From assembly GCA_964035545.1 (NCBI GenBank), contig OZ037765.1:32859004-32923003 (forward strand): a DNA stretch of 64,000 bases. The letters are read 5' to 3'. Both the position numbers and the translations under genes were made by a program. Source of the DNA: Bugula neritina. Taxonomy: Eukaryota; Bryozoa; Gymnolaemata; Cheilostomatida; Bugulidae. Under the pieces are notes generated by a model that did not search any database, was not told where the DNA came from, and saw nothing but the letters and a program-made list of their open reading frames with translations. Below are positions 18,186-29,460 of this stretch, piece after piece (position 1 is the first letter of the stretch; each line of letters opens with the position of its first letter).

Positions 18186-18335
18186 TGAACTAGAACTATT
18201 ACTGCTTGCATCATTACACTCACTATGAATACTAACATGTTTATCAGTTGCTAGTGTAAACATGGGTGCACCATAAACTCTGATAAGGTAACTAACTATA
18301 TATATGGTGTGATGTTTTACCTGTATATATCATAA
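18186..18335. repeat. Direct repeat copy 1 (about 150 bp)
   Basis: This block matches 19301-19450, including ATCAGTTGCTAGTGTAAACA and the following ACTCTGATAAGGTAACTA and TGGTGTGATGTTTTACCTG. The two copies lie on either side of the 15-bp minisatellite. Confidence 0.75.
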
Positions 18336-18807
18336 TATTAAATATGCTCTTTCAATGCCATGCAACCACCGTAATCTGGATTTCATATACAAAATCGTTT
18401 CTATATATATATATGCATCATTATATAAAACAGTGCTGTCCAGTGAGGTGTATGCAGTAATAAACTACCTAGTAATATCTTAACTATCAGCAAGATACAG
18501 TTCTTGGCTATCTGCCATATAAAGCAAAACCTAAAGTTTTACTTAACATATTTGAAGATGTAATTCCTGGCCCATCACTGTATAGTTTCATTTATATTCA
18601 CTTAAATCTGCTACTTTGTTATGACGCAACTGAGTAAAGTGGGTGCAACTCCCACGGGGATAGCAGAGAATTCCCTGAGCAGTATTTACTGGTTCATTAA
18701 AATAGAGTTTCAGATTTTCAGTGAATTTAGACAATACAGCAAACTAAGGATGTATCTCACTTATATGTACCTTTGATCTAACACAAACTGTGACACAGAA
18801 TTTGTAT

Positions 18808-19262
18808 GGTAGGAGATGTCATGGTAGGAGATGTCATGGTATAGGAGATGTCATGGTAGGAGATGTCATGGTAAGATATGTCATGGTAAGAGATGTCATG
18901 GTAAGAGATGTCAAGGTAGGAGATCTCATGGTAAGAGATGTCATGGTAAGAGATGTCATGGTGGGAGATGTCATGGTAAGAGATGTCATGGTAAGAGATC
19001 TCATGGTAAGAGATGTCATGGTAAGAGATGTCATGGTAAGATATGTCATGGTAAGATATGTCATGGTAGGAGATGTCATGGTAGGAGATGCCATGGTAGG
19101 AGATGTCATGGTAAGATATGTCATGGTAAGAGATGTCATGGTTGGAGATGTCATGGTAGGAGATGTCATGGTAGGAGATGTCATGGTGAAAGATGTCATG
19201 GTAAGAGATGTCATGGTGACAGATGTCATGGTAAGAGATGTCATGGTGAAAGATGTTATGGT
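18808..19262. repeat. 15-bp minisatellite, about 30 copies
   Basis: The unit GTCATGGTAAGAGAT varies mainly at the AAG/AGG positions. Because 15 is a multiple of three, several frames stay open on both strands, giving long but meaningless reading frames (VMVRD-type repeats). No spacer or hairpin structure of the CRISPR kind is present. Confidence 0.95.
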
Positions 19263-19300
19263 GTTATACACATATAGCAGCTGCAAATATTCTCATGTAT

Positions 19301-19450
19301 AAACTAGAATTATCACTGCTTGTATATTTACATTTCTACGCCCCTCTATGAATAGTAACATCTCTATCAGTTGCTAGTGTAAACATGGGTGGACCCTAAA
19401 CTCTGATAAGGTAACTATATGGTGTGATGTTTTACCTGCATGTACCATCA
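19301..19450. repeat. Direct repeat copy 2 (about 150 bp)
   Basis: This second copy of the block at 18186-18335 differs by scattered substitutions and a few small gaps. It ends just before the candidate exon at 19470. Confidence 0.75.
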
Positions 19451-19469
19451 ATTTTTGTTCATTTTACAG

Positions 19470-19543
19470 TTAGCTATGATGGGACATACTTCAACTATAC
19501 CTGCTTCAATACACAGAGTGACACATGTGACACTTATTAGCAG
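19470..19543 (+). CDS. Candidate exon, unknown (possible 5' part of gene 2)
   Basis: This 74-bp exon (acceptor cattttacag, donor gtgagt) is phase 0 in and 2 out. Its entry phase matches the exit phase of the candidate exon at 17421-17557. It encodes LAMMGHTSTIPASIHRVTHV and a few more residues of no known family. An exon entering in phase 2 and leaving in phase 1 would be needed to reach 22814, and none was found. Confidence 0.4.
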
Positions 19544-19873
19544 GTGAGTGAATACGGCAGTTCTTACCTGCAGTAACTGTCATAATACTGACTGCATGGG
19601 TATAATATCAGCATCTTATAGGAATTATTTATCAAGTAGAGAAAATGCTGTTTGATTGCTTCAGGGAGTTTTGTTAAAGAAATTTCAGATTAAAAGTTGC
19701 ATAATATAGTTTAGGAGGTGAAAAGAGGTTTCTTTCAAATTCTATGCAGGAAAATAAATTGAGATGTGATGTTCAAGTCACATGACTTGACATAAAACTC
19801 AACTGCGGTAGTTGTTAGTAAAGCAGTGAGTAGCTCAGGAATGAAGTTAGGCTGTGAAATGCAGTTACGCTGA

Positions 19874-19874
<1 letters not shown>

Positions 19875-19970
<96 letters not shown>

Positions 19971-19981
19971 TATATATATAC
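19875..19981. repeat. (TA)n microsatellite
   Basis: About 105 bases of nearly pure TA with one AATT break near 19966. Confidence 0.95.
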
Positions 19982-22813
19982 TCGTCCAACAAGACCAATT
20001 TCTGGTCGAGGATCAGTAGACTTATATTCTGAAAGGAATAAATCCAGAGTAATTAAGGAGACAAGCTTGCGGTGTAGAATCAGTCTCAGGCTTGAGCTCG
20101 CCAGTTAAAACCCTACCTCGGATGCTTCTACTTACAATAAATATTCTTAGATATACCTTAAAAGACTCTCTCTGCTGCTCTATTAAACACAGGCAGTTAT
20201 ATTCTTCACTTGTTTATTTCTCTTACTTCGAAGTCAAAATTATTTAAGGTCAAGGTTGCAGATATAAATAATCAATGCAAGTACTTTCAATGCACATTAT
20301 AATTCTCTCAATATTAGCCTGTCATAAATCGGGCTACTTCTACACTCTATACTTCAATGAATTATATAATTATCTAAAATGTCTATAGATGCATATTTTA
20401 GTCAGTTTAAAAACTTGTAATATGGCAGTGGATATATACTGGTGTTGAGCCATTGCACAATTTTGCTCTGCTTTTATTATGCATAGATCTTTGCTTTCTG
20501 TTAATTTTTATATTGCTATTATAAATAATATATAGAGCTATATACACTCTGAAAATGTATAAAATTACAAGTTCGTTTAACTTGTTTCAGCTCTCTTGTT
20601 TGTCTTTGATTAAAAGAACAAAATCACATCAGCATTCTTTCGGGATTGTTTGGTTATTAGTTTCTACAGTGTTTTTTGAAATTTATACTATATTGTTTGT
20701 CTTAGCAACTATAATTAAATGCAATTCCTCTTTATTTTTCCTCTGCTGTAAATAGTAACTTGCATGCTTCAGTTTAAAGTTTATAACTCTGTCCAAATAG
20801 CTTTCTCATTTTACTGAAACAAACATATGTGAGTTGTCTATAATCAGGCCATTGTTTATGAGACAAAGTTTATTTTTTTATCCTCAGCTGGAGTGGTTAT
20901 ATAGCTGTCAATTGCTGCAGATATTTTGAAGCTGTTGAATCGCTGGAATTTCCATTGACAAATTTACTATAATTACATCTGATAGGACTAGAAAACTTTT
21001 CTCTATAGTCTTCTTATAGTTTTGTCAGGTGTAAAGTTTCTAATATTTGATTACTTCTTGTTAATTTCTCAACCCTTAGTACTTGTTCTATTAGGTTTAT
21101 GTTTTTGAGTTTATAAAGGTGTGCATGAGGGTGCTGGAAAATGTTTCGATCAGCGCTTTTAGTTTAAACCAGTTCATTCTGTAGTTCCTAATCTTAATGC
21201 TTTGAAGAGGAAGGCATATTTTATGAATGATCGAGTTGCTCAGTTTTTCTTTTATCTTGTTTTTGTTCTGTAACTGTACTGCAACATCTATATGATTTTT
21301 CATATGTTTTCTGGATGATGATGAAATATTTTTTCATAGCACTTTTATCTGTTGGTATTACAACTATAGTTTACAGACACTGCAATGTCTTATACAATGT
21401 AAATTTTGTGTTTACAGTATGTTGTATTATAATATACGTACTAAAAATATTCTCTTTTGTATATTTCTAGAATACAGTAAATGTTGAAAAGTGCACCCGC
21501 ACTGGTAACGGATAGCAGAAGCGAAGTTGAAGGTCTGACATGATTGGCTAATGATTTCTTCACCCGTTAAAAAAAACATCATGTCTTTAAGTAAGTAGCA
21601 TATTGGTCTTTTAAATACATTATAAAACTCCTTCTTCTTTGCAAAGTAAAATTTCTTTCATTTTGATTAGTTTGTGAAAGTGACAACATATGAAAAGCAC
21701 AAACCAGGTTTCACATTTTGTGCCAAATAATTGAAGTAAACATTGTTATAATGCATTCGTAGCATAGATTTTTACAAATTCAGTTTTTGCACAGATATTT
21801 AATTAAATTAGAAGACATTATATATACAGTATATCATTAAAAAATTCAGCACATGAAAAATATTCTCTAAACTCTGATGCCTCATTAATATATGTTATAT
21901 AAAGATTTTGCAAGTTTCATGAAGGGAAAAATTCATGCTTCAGGGAAATATTGCGCACTTGCATCTATATTTTAAATTTACAAATTTTGAAACTATTTTA
22001 TAGTTTTTAATTTAGAGGTGTGAGAGTAGCAGTTCAACATAACATGTCTGTAAAGACATGCTGGTAGAGCTGTACATATAGCATTGCCTGCTGTTGCTGC
22101 ATAAAACGATCTTTTTGGTTCATAAAATGAATGAGTTGGGTTTCAGCAGTTGGGCAGTGTTGACGCACCAAAGTTTGTATAATATAAAATATACTCTAAC
22201 CACTTTTGTCATAACATCAGCTGTTGCTTCAGGTTGAATATTGTCTTGTAAGTTTTGACTTTTACACACACCTGTCGATGAAAATATCTACAACTATGCA
22301 TTGTTAACAGGTAATTGATAATTGGATATCAATTAAACCATCATAGCCCATTTATTGAACACCTAACTTAAAGTTATTTGAAAATATAAATTTATATATT
22401 AAATAAATAAAAACTATTAAATCTATATAGAGGTGTATACTCTAACACAATTAATTTGCTGGGATGTAAGTTACCTAATTCCAATTTTTCGGAAACTTGA
22501 ATATTGACTTCACCGTTTTAGATACATTTTAACCAATTTTCGCCGTAGCTAAGCCATATAAGGGTGCTTATCAGAAAGGTTATAAGGCTAACGCTGTCGT
22601 AATCATAAGCCAATGACATCAAGTTAACACATTTGCTGGTAATATTAACTACATGTATAGTGCGTGAACTTGTTACAACTTAATCTCTACTGCTACAGAT
22701 GATACCTAAACCGTTTTTAGGGAATTACATCTAATGTATATATAAGGTTTAAAATTTTTTGTGGCATTTTCACGAATGCAGGCATTTACAATTTTTTTAT
22801 CTAATAATTTTAG
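19982..22813. other. AT-rich DNA, no supported gene
   Basis: No domain, RNA gene or repeat array is visible. A possible acceptor at 20887 opens a frame of about 30 codons (SWSGYIAVNCCRYFEAVESL), but it has no good donor and is not called. Confidence 0.4.
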
Positions 22814-23559
22814 CAAAAGATATAAAAAGTGGAATTCCTATATCTACCTTAATTATCAGTCGAAGCTCAAAGTTAGCAAAGCATGCCTTAGCTGTTCAGC
22901 TTGTTAGAAGCACCGGATATAACGTGACAAGTTTATTAGACAACATACTGGCAGCTTTCCCTACTGGTACTGGCAAAAACATTCTCGCTGAAATAAACAT
23001 TATTTGTAAAATTTTGTTAAAACTTTCAACCACAAAGCAAGATGCTCAACCTATTTTACCAACAATAGCTTGGGATCAGGAGCATAATGTCTTCACTGGA
23101 GTTCCAACGGGGTCCAGAGTTAGCCTGACAGATTTCTCACGAGATGAGCTCAACTCTGTCTGCTCAGGAATCTTGTCATTTGAAGATGTCATACTTCAAG
23201 CTCTACCTAATGTAGAAACACAAACACTGCTAGAACAATCTGGAACAAAACTGAGATCCAGTGAACCTACTGAGCAGAGAAAAGCAATAGAAGATTTAGT
23301 AGCTGGTTTTGTCAGAGAAATTTTAGAAAAATCAGAACTCCTCTTTGCAGAAATGGTGGAACTCCTAAACAGATATGGTTTGTCAGAGTCGGATAAAAAT
23401 AAATTGGAAAGTATCTGTCAAATGGAAAGCAATCTAAAGACAGGTACAGATCTTTTCCCTGGCGAACAAAAAAGACAAGAATTGGTGACAAGCTACAAAA
23501 TGTGTGTAGAAGTCTTGGTTAAAGAGCTGAGATGTCTCACATTTGCAGAACAAATCAAG
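22814..23559 (+). CDS. Gene 2 exon A (248 codons)
   Basis: The acceptor is taataattttag and the donor gtaatt. The open frame starts AKDIKSGIPISTLIISRSS and contains long amphipathic stretches (AIEDLVAGFVREILEKSELL, FAEMVELLNRYGLSESDKNK). It could be a helical bundle or death-fold-like domain, but no signature residue allows a family call. Confidence 0.7.
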
Positions 23560-24045
23560 GTAATTATTATAGATATACCTATTTCGATATGGATAAAAAG
23601 TGAAAAAAACAACACTATTAAAAAATTGAGTTAATAGCGCTTACTTTATGCACACAAGTAATAATTTAAAGCATGGTTTATTTTAAGATTATATCATACT
23701 AAATAAATGTTACACTTGACTTAATAATGACCCACTATAACTTGGCAGTTTTACTATGACTATAATATGCTCCTAACTATATTATCTTCTGTTTCAGATT
23801 ACTGATGACTACTTACAGCTGAACCCAACTGCTAATGAGCTCAAAATCATCATTTCACAATATGACAGGTACATAACAACATCACAACATAATACATAAA
23901 GAATATTATGATAGTCTAGTAAGGCAAGTTTTAGCAAGTGTATATTAATTTCTTTACAATGATTCATTTTGGCTGTTTGCAGACTGATCGAAAAAAACAA
24001 GTGTCACGATGAAGAGGGTAGAAAAAGGATAAATCTTCTAGCCAG
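22814..24045 (+). CDS. Gene 2: helical N-terminal region of an LRR(-ROC-COR?) paralogue, exons A-C
   Basis: Three exons, 22814-23559 (phase 1 in, 0 out), 23798-23868 (0 in, 2 out) and 23983-24045 (2 in, 2 out), join in frame to about 293 residues. The sequence is rich in leucine, glutamate and lysine, predicts mainly helix, and shows no known motif. Exon C can join the exon at 59700 in exact phase (AG/A), which leads on to LRR exons at 62130-63795. This region is therefore taken as the N-terminus of a second LRR gene lying head to tail with the ROC-COR-caspase gene. The transcript start lies upstream of 22814. Confidence 0.6.
23798..23868 (+). CDS. Gene 2 exon B
   Basis: This 71-bp exon (acceptor ctgtttcag, donor gtacat) encodes ITDDYLQLNPTANELKIIIS and a few more residues, phase 0 in and 2 out. 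Confidence 0.65.
23983..24045 (+). CDS. Gene 2 exon C
   Basis: This 63-bp exon (acceptor tgtttgcag, donor gtattt) encodes LIEKNKCHDEEGRKRINLLA, phase 2 in and out. The decayed Ty3 copy begins about 45 bases after its donor. Confidence 0.65.
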
Positions 24046-24092
24046 GTATTTTTTATTTGAGAACAAGACTTACTATATTTGTTGAATACAAG

Positions 24093-27000
24093 TCATTGTC
24101 TATCAGACAGCCATTTGTTGGTAAAATTCCAGATATGCTTATTAAGTAACTGAATCATTTTATCTGACAAATTTTTAAAAGCTACTTCAATTTTGTTAGC
24201 TGGTATACAAACGGCGTTGGTCCACCGAGTGAAGTGTCCATGAGTAACAGTATATAGGTATTTCTTTTGGTGAATAACCGCATAGGTCCAACTAGGTCCA
24301 CCACCACTATGTGCCATGACTGACCGGCGTACAGCTGGTGCCGACTCAAGGTCTCCGTAGGGCGGCCATGTTTACTAGCCTGGCAGACCTCGCACAGCCG
24401 TATTCACAGTCTTACGTCCCGAGTCAGTCCAGGCCAGTACCACTGCAGCCGTAGACATCTGATGACCCGACGAACCCCAGCATGGGCTTGTTTGTGGGTG
24501 TCCCTGATCAGGTCCCGTCGGAGGGCACACGGGCATACAACAAACTCCCTCTCCTAACGACGGTTGTCTGCTGCGAGTGATATGGTGAGTAGACCATCTT
24601 CGCTGACCTTGAGGGAATCTCAGCTGCTACAGAGGTGTCGGTGCTCGACGTCCCCCTGCTGCTGCTGCTCCTTGGTAGGTCGGCGGCCGTCCCTCTTGGC
24701 CCGGAATATGTCTGCTCTTGTTTCTGCCTGCGTCTGCTAGAGCTGGCTCAGCTCCTTGACGCTTTGATACTTTGTGGGGTTGGCTTGTAGAGCGTTGACG
24801 ATGTCCGGTAGGTGTTCTGACCGAAGGCGGCCGTGTTGCCAACTGTAGACATCGTCGTGTCCTGGCTGCTTCTTCTCGTCAAAGCGGGCTGGTCCTCTGT
24901 CCCGTCTCTTGATGTGTAACCACTGTTTGCAGTTTTGCTCCAACTGACGGCTCATCCCATCGACGTTTCCATGCTTCTTCCCAGCACAATGTTCTATCCT
25001 ATAGGAGAACTCAGCAAAAATCTCCAGCTAACTAGCCCCCTAGCTCAAAGGCTCTGTACAGTTATACAGCCATATCAGAGATGCATGGTCCATTCATAAC
25101 CTGAACATTCTCCCATACAGGTATGGCCAGAAGTGCTTGACCGCCTTGACTACTGCCAGGAGCTGCTTCTTGGTAGTGCAGTAGTTCTTCTTGGCAGTCG
25201 AGAGAGTCTTGCTGTAGAAGGCCACTACCACCTGAGTCTCACCCTGGACTTGTGACATAGCAACTCTCACATTGTGGTCACTGGCGTCGATGTCCAGGAT
25301 GTACTCTTTGGCTGAGTCGGAGTATGCCAGGATAGGCGCCTCTATCAGCCGACTCTTGAGGTGGTCAAACGCCTGCTGCTCCTTCTGTGTCTAATGCCAC
25401 TGGACTCCCTTGGCGGTTAGACGATTCAACAGCTGTGCCACCCTTGCAAACCCGGGAATATACTGCCTGTAATACCTCACCAGGCCCAGGAATGCTCGCA
25501 ACTCAGAGAGATCTTGGGGGACATTCTACTCTTCCACAACCTGCACCTTCTCTAGGTTGGTAGCAACCTCGTTACGGTAAACTACATGACCCAGGTACTT
25601 GACCTCTGGCTGTAAGAGTGCACACTTGGAGGACTTCAGGTTCAGCCCGGCAGTCCAAAGACAATTAACGAGCTCCCACAGACGACTGACATGAGTCACA
25701 AAGTCTGGGGAGATACATATGACATCACCTGAATAGATGAGCAGGATCTTCCTGTGCAATCCACTGAGGACCTGCTCTATGAGTCGTTGGAAGGTTGTCA
25801 GGGCAGTTGTTAGTCTGAATGGCAGTCAGTACGTTCCATTTCCAGAGCCCGGCGCGAGTGATAAATGCTGCCTTGTCCTGTGCATCAGGACTGAGGGACA
25901 CTTGCTAGTACCCACTCAGCATACTAAAAGTACTAAAGTACTTGCTTCCCATGAGGGCAGCTAGAGACTCATCTATCCGAGGAAGGGGCTAAGCATCCTG
26001 GGTGGAGTCACTGTTGAGTTTGCTGTAGTTTACGCAGAACCTCCAGCTACCATTTTTCTTCTTGACCAGAACTACTGGAGAACTCCACGCACCGTGGGCA
26101 GGCTCAATCAAGTCCACATTAAAAAATCCTGCACTTGTCTGCTTACTTCCTTCTTCTCCATTCCCAGTCGTCAAGTCGGCTGCCTGATGGGAGTGGTCCC
26201 AGCTGCCAAGGGTATCTCTTTACACACTGCCTTGGTCAGCTTCATACCCTCATCTCCATAGCTGAAGACATCACTGTAATCCAGGAGTAGTCAAGCCAGC
26301 TCCTGGAATTCGGCACTGCCATTACAGTCCCCGCAGGCTTCATCATACAGGTCAGCCACATACTCCGGTACCGTTGCCCGACTGGCCCAAGGGGGAATTC
26401 TTTGGGTGTCGGCTACTGTCTCCAGTGCCAGCCACAGATCCGCTTTAGGGATAGAGTGGTATTTCCCCATCAGGGCGCCAGCCGGTAGTTTGATCTGCTC
26501 AGACAAAGGGTTGATGCATTGTACAAGAGGTTTTCCCTGGCAGTCTAGCCGATTCAAACTGTTTGCCAATTGAATTTTCCCTGGCATCTTCTCCACCAGT
26601 CGCAGTGTGGCTATCTTCTTGCAGCTAGCTTTGCAGCACAGGGTAGCCTGGGATCTTCCGGATACCATGCAGTCCTGCACTACTTGGACTCCGCCCACCA
26701 AGGGCCTGCCAAACTTTTCAATGCAGACAAGTTCCTTTCTAGACATCACCAACTCCGGATTCTGGAAATTCATGCGACACTGGTGTTTCTTCAGAAACGG
26801 CTTGCCCAGAATAGCGTCCTCCTTCAGGTGACTGACTATGTCGAACAATATAGTTAACTCCGAGGAGGTTGGTGCAGGTTTAGCAACGGCGACTACTTGG
26901 GCCTCTTCCTTAGGTGTGTCCTCCACTTGACTCGCCGTAAAGTCTGCTCCATGGGAGGTGTCTACTCAATAGTAGGACCATCCCAACTCTAGAGCCTCTT

Positions 27001-27525
27001 CTATAGTAAAGTTCATGGCAACCAGGTAGTACTTCTGGAGTCCCTCATTGCTCACTGTCCTGAAGAAAGCCCCATAGACCAGCTCTCGCTGTGCCTCTGG
27101 ATCGGTTCAGCTGTATGCTATTAATGCCAGTTTTTCTATGGCCTTTGCATGGTCCTGTAGAGAGGTCCTTCTGTCTCTCCTCATGCTCTGTAGCTTGTCC
27201 CTAGCATCTCTGGTGGTCATATCAAATCGTGCTCAGAGCGCCTGAAAGATGTGGTAGATATCATCCCCGAGCGCATAGCTCTTAGCTTTTCCAGTCAGGC
27301 AGGACCGTAGCTGTAGAAGACGTACCGGTCCGACCATTTGGCGAAGGTAGCCACGTCTTTGATTTTCCTTATAAACTGTTTGACATTGCTGTCGCCTTCA
27401 AAAATCAGAGGCTGAAAGCGATACCTGTCACCAGGTGGCGCCGGGATGACCAAGCCGGCTTCTCGGAGGGCTGTTACTGGGTTCTCTAGTGTGAGAACCT
27501 CTCCTCCTTTTTCTATCCCCACCAT
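24093..27525 (-). pseudogene. pol: Broken gag-pol of the decayed Ty3 copy
   Basis: Pieces in several frames match the intact pol in order. They are a gag start (MVGIEKGG..., from 27525), the end of protease (LKEDAILGKPFL, near 26820), reverse transcriptase (near 26150-25520), RNase H (near 25380-25130) and integrase (24960-24093). The zinc-knuckle end of gag and the DSG active site of protease are deleted. The polymerase YxDD motif reads YSGD at about 25730, so the catalytic Asp pair is broken. The copy cannot be autonomous. Confidence 0.85.
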
Positions 27526-27570
27526 CTGGCATTTCTCACTATCTCTTGTAAGGCTTCCTGATTATTTGTG

Positions 27571-27588
27571 ATCCCACCGCTGCCACCA
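27571..27588 (-). other. tRNA-Leu-type primer binding site of the decayed copy
   Basis: The plus-strand ATCCCACCGCTGCCACCA equals the 3' end, with CCA, of animal tRNA-Leu (AAG/UAG type). On the element strand it reads TGGTGGCAGCGGTGGGAT, one base from its 5' LTR. Confidence 0.75.
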
Positions 27589-27589
27589 A

Positions 27590-27919
27590 TGTAGTAACTT
27601 GTGGGTTATTGAATTTTATTAGGCCGAGAACATAACTCCTCGTCAGAGAAGCGATAATAGAGTGTTGAGTAGTGTGTGCTGTATAGTATTTATTGGTGTA
27701 GTTGATTCTTCCAGTCTGAGCTCCTGTCTTCAGCTGACTGGAGCTCAAAATGTGCCTCCTCTTATACTTCCCAGACAAAGGGTTCTAGAACATTCGACCA
27801 ACAATCGGTCAAAGTTCGGAAATGTCGGGCTTAGTATTCCGACATTCAAAATGTCGGAGTTCGACATTCGGAATGTCGGCAAGCCAGCAAACCAAACTTC
27901 GGTCAACTGTCAGTTTACA
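27590..27919 (-). repeat. 5' LTR of the decayed Ty3 copy
   Basis: The 330-bp LTR is bounded by TG...CA (plus-strand TGTAGTAACT at 27590, TTTACA at 27919) and lies directly beside the primer site. Its U3 part (about 27790-27890) holds several palindromic CCGACAT/ATGTCGG motifs. Confidence 0.65.
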
Positions 27920-28969
27920 TGAATCAGCAAAATTTAACCCAGTCAAGTGCATTAAGATTGTAACGTGTATAAGGGGAAGTACTATTCAATAGTTAATAGT
28001 GATACTATTATGTTAAAATGTAAGTCATGTGTTCTTGTACTGGCGTGTCAAGGGGGTAACTCTAATATTTATCACACAGGTTCCTAAAACATGAAATCAT
28101 GATTTGACCTTTGTTTTTAAGCAAGTCAACCTAGGTATCCATGATTAGGTTTCAGCTGACAGTTTTTAACATTTAACTTTTAAGCCAGCAGCGCTGGCAC
28201 TTTGTAAAGTATAAACAAAGGCAGAGTTGATGAAGCGAGACTAACAAGCTCTCAAATACAATGTAATGAGATAATGTACAATATTAAGTCAAGAGTATTT
28301 TGTGTAGAACTAAAGCTGCCTTCCCACAAAAAGTTTGAAAGCCATGTCAATAGTTTCCATAAATAGAAAGCTAAATAATGAGATTAGATCAACCTTATTT
28401 TGAAAAGGAGTACAATTTAGGCTATCGGTTGAATACCCACTCTAGAAAATCTCCCACAAGTCACCTAAATTAAAAGAGTATAGGGCTTTTGTGATCCAAC
28501 TGGGTTAAACATATTAATTTAAATTGATATAATTTCCATCGCCTTTGTATTGCATGAAGTACAAAATTTAGATGTCACAGAGATCATGTGAAAATTGCAC
28601 TATTTTAAAATATTATTGAGCTACAACGTGAATGCGAAAAGGATGCCGTGTTGCAATACATGCAGCCTATGATGAATGCTATTCATTTACCACAGACGCT
28701 GAGTAGACCGTAAAGTTCAACATTGACTGCACTAAAAATTATAATGGAAACAGGTGCAGCCCTAGTAGATTAGCTGTTTATTGGTCATAGCTAAACCTTA
28801 TGCTATACCATAATTAGTAGGCAACATGCATACCACCCACAAAGAAATCTTAATAAAGAACTAAGACTACAAATTCATGATAGTCATGCAGAGGATGCCC
28901 TTAACTATCCTGTGTAAACATCGGCCACTACTCCAGGCAAAATTTCCTAGAGTTTACGTAGCTCATTGA
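27920..28969. other. AT-rich DNA, no gene seen
   Basis: The stretch lies between the decayed LTR and the RNase H fragment; no coding or repeat signal is supported. Confidence 0.45.
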
Positions 28970-29460
28970 CGTTTACGGCCATGACTGGGATAGTGTGGAG
29001 AGCACTAACAGCGTCAGCAGAATTGTCAGACACAAGTTGACCATGCTTCCAGCTGTAACCGCCTCTGGATTCAGACCGTACCTCCATGTCAGAAAGGCAG
29101 GGCCTCGTCTCTCTTTTTTAATATTTAGAGACTGTCTGCACCCTCCTTCCGACCGCTGGCTTAGCCCATCCGCATTGAGGTGTTTCTTCCTGTGGCGATG
29201 TTCAGTCTGGTAGGAAAACTTGGCCAGGATCTCAAGCCACCATGCAACCTGGCTGGAGGGTCCAGCTCTCTTGCACAACCAAATCAAAAAGGCATAGTCT
29301 ATCTGTAAGCAGAACATCCTTTCATGCAGATAAGGTGGAAGTGCTTCATGCACTGCCTTGATTACTGCTAGGAGCTCTTTTTTGGTGGTGCAGTATTTCG
29401 TCTTGGCGGCAGAAAGAACCTTGCTGAAGTAAGCGACGACCACCTCCCGGTCATCCAGGG
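28970..29460 (-). pseudogene. pol: Ty3/Gypsy RNase H fragment
   Basis: The minus-strand frame VVAYFSKVLSAAKTKYCTTK, then ELLAVIKAV, LIWLCKRAGPSSQVA and LNADGLSQRSEGGC follows the RNase H and connection region of the intact pol. It is a stand-alone piece without LTRs, from the same element group. Confidence 0.85.

Larger units (their letters stand above)
24090..27919 (-). mobile_element. Decayed Ty3/Gypsy copy with 5' LTR, 3' end lost
   Basis: Read on the minus strand, this copy runs from its 5' LTR (27590-27919) through a primer site, gag, remnants of protease, reverse transcriptase, RNase H and integrase. It stops near the second catalytic Asp of integrase (about 24093). The 3' LTR and the end of integrase are missing. 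It is related to the intact element at 38274-45781 but has many frame breaks, so it is much older. It lies in the long intron of gene 2. Confidence 0.85.

Noticed and set aside
18808-19262. CRISPR-like regular repeat
   Set aside because: Units are contiguous with no unique spacers, and the genome is eukaryotic.
18790-19302. Long open frames on both strands through the 15-bp minisatellite
   Set aside because: The unit length is a multiple of three, so frames stay open by repetition; the peptides are pure repeats with no gene context.
20888-20971. Possible exon (SWSGYIAVNCCRYFEAV) as the missing link to 22814
   Set aside because: It has an acceptor but no convincing donor before the stop, and does not give the needed exit phase.
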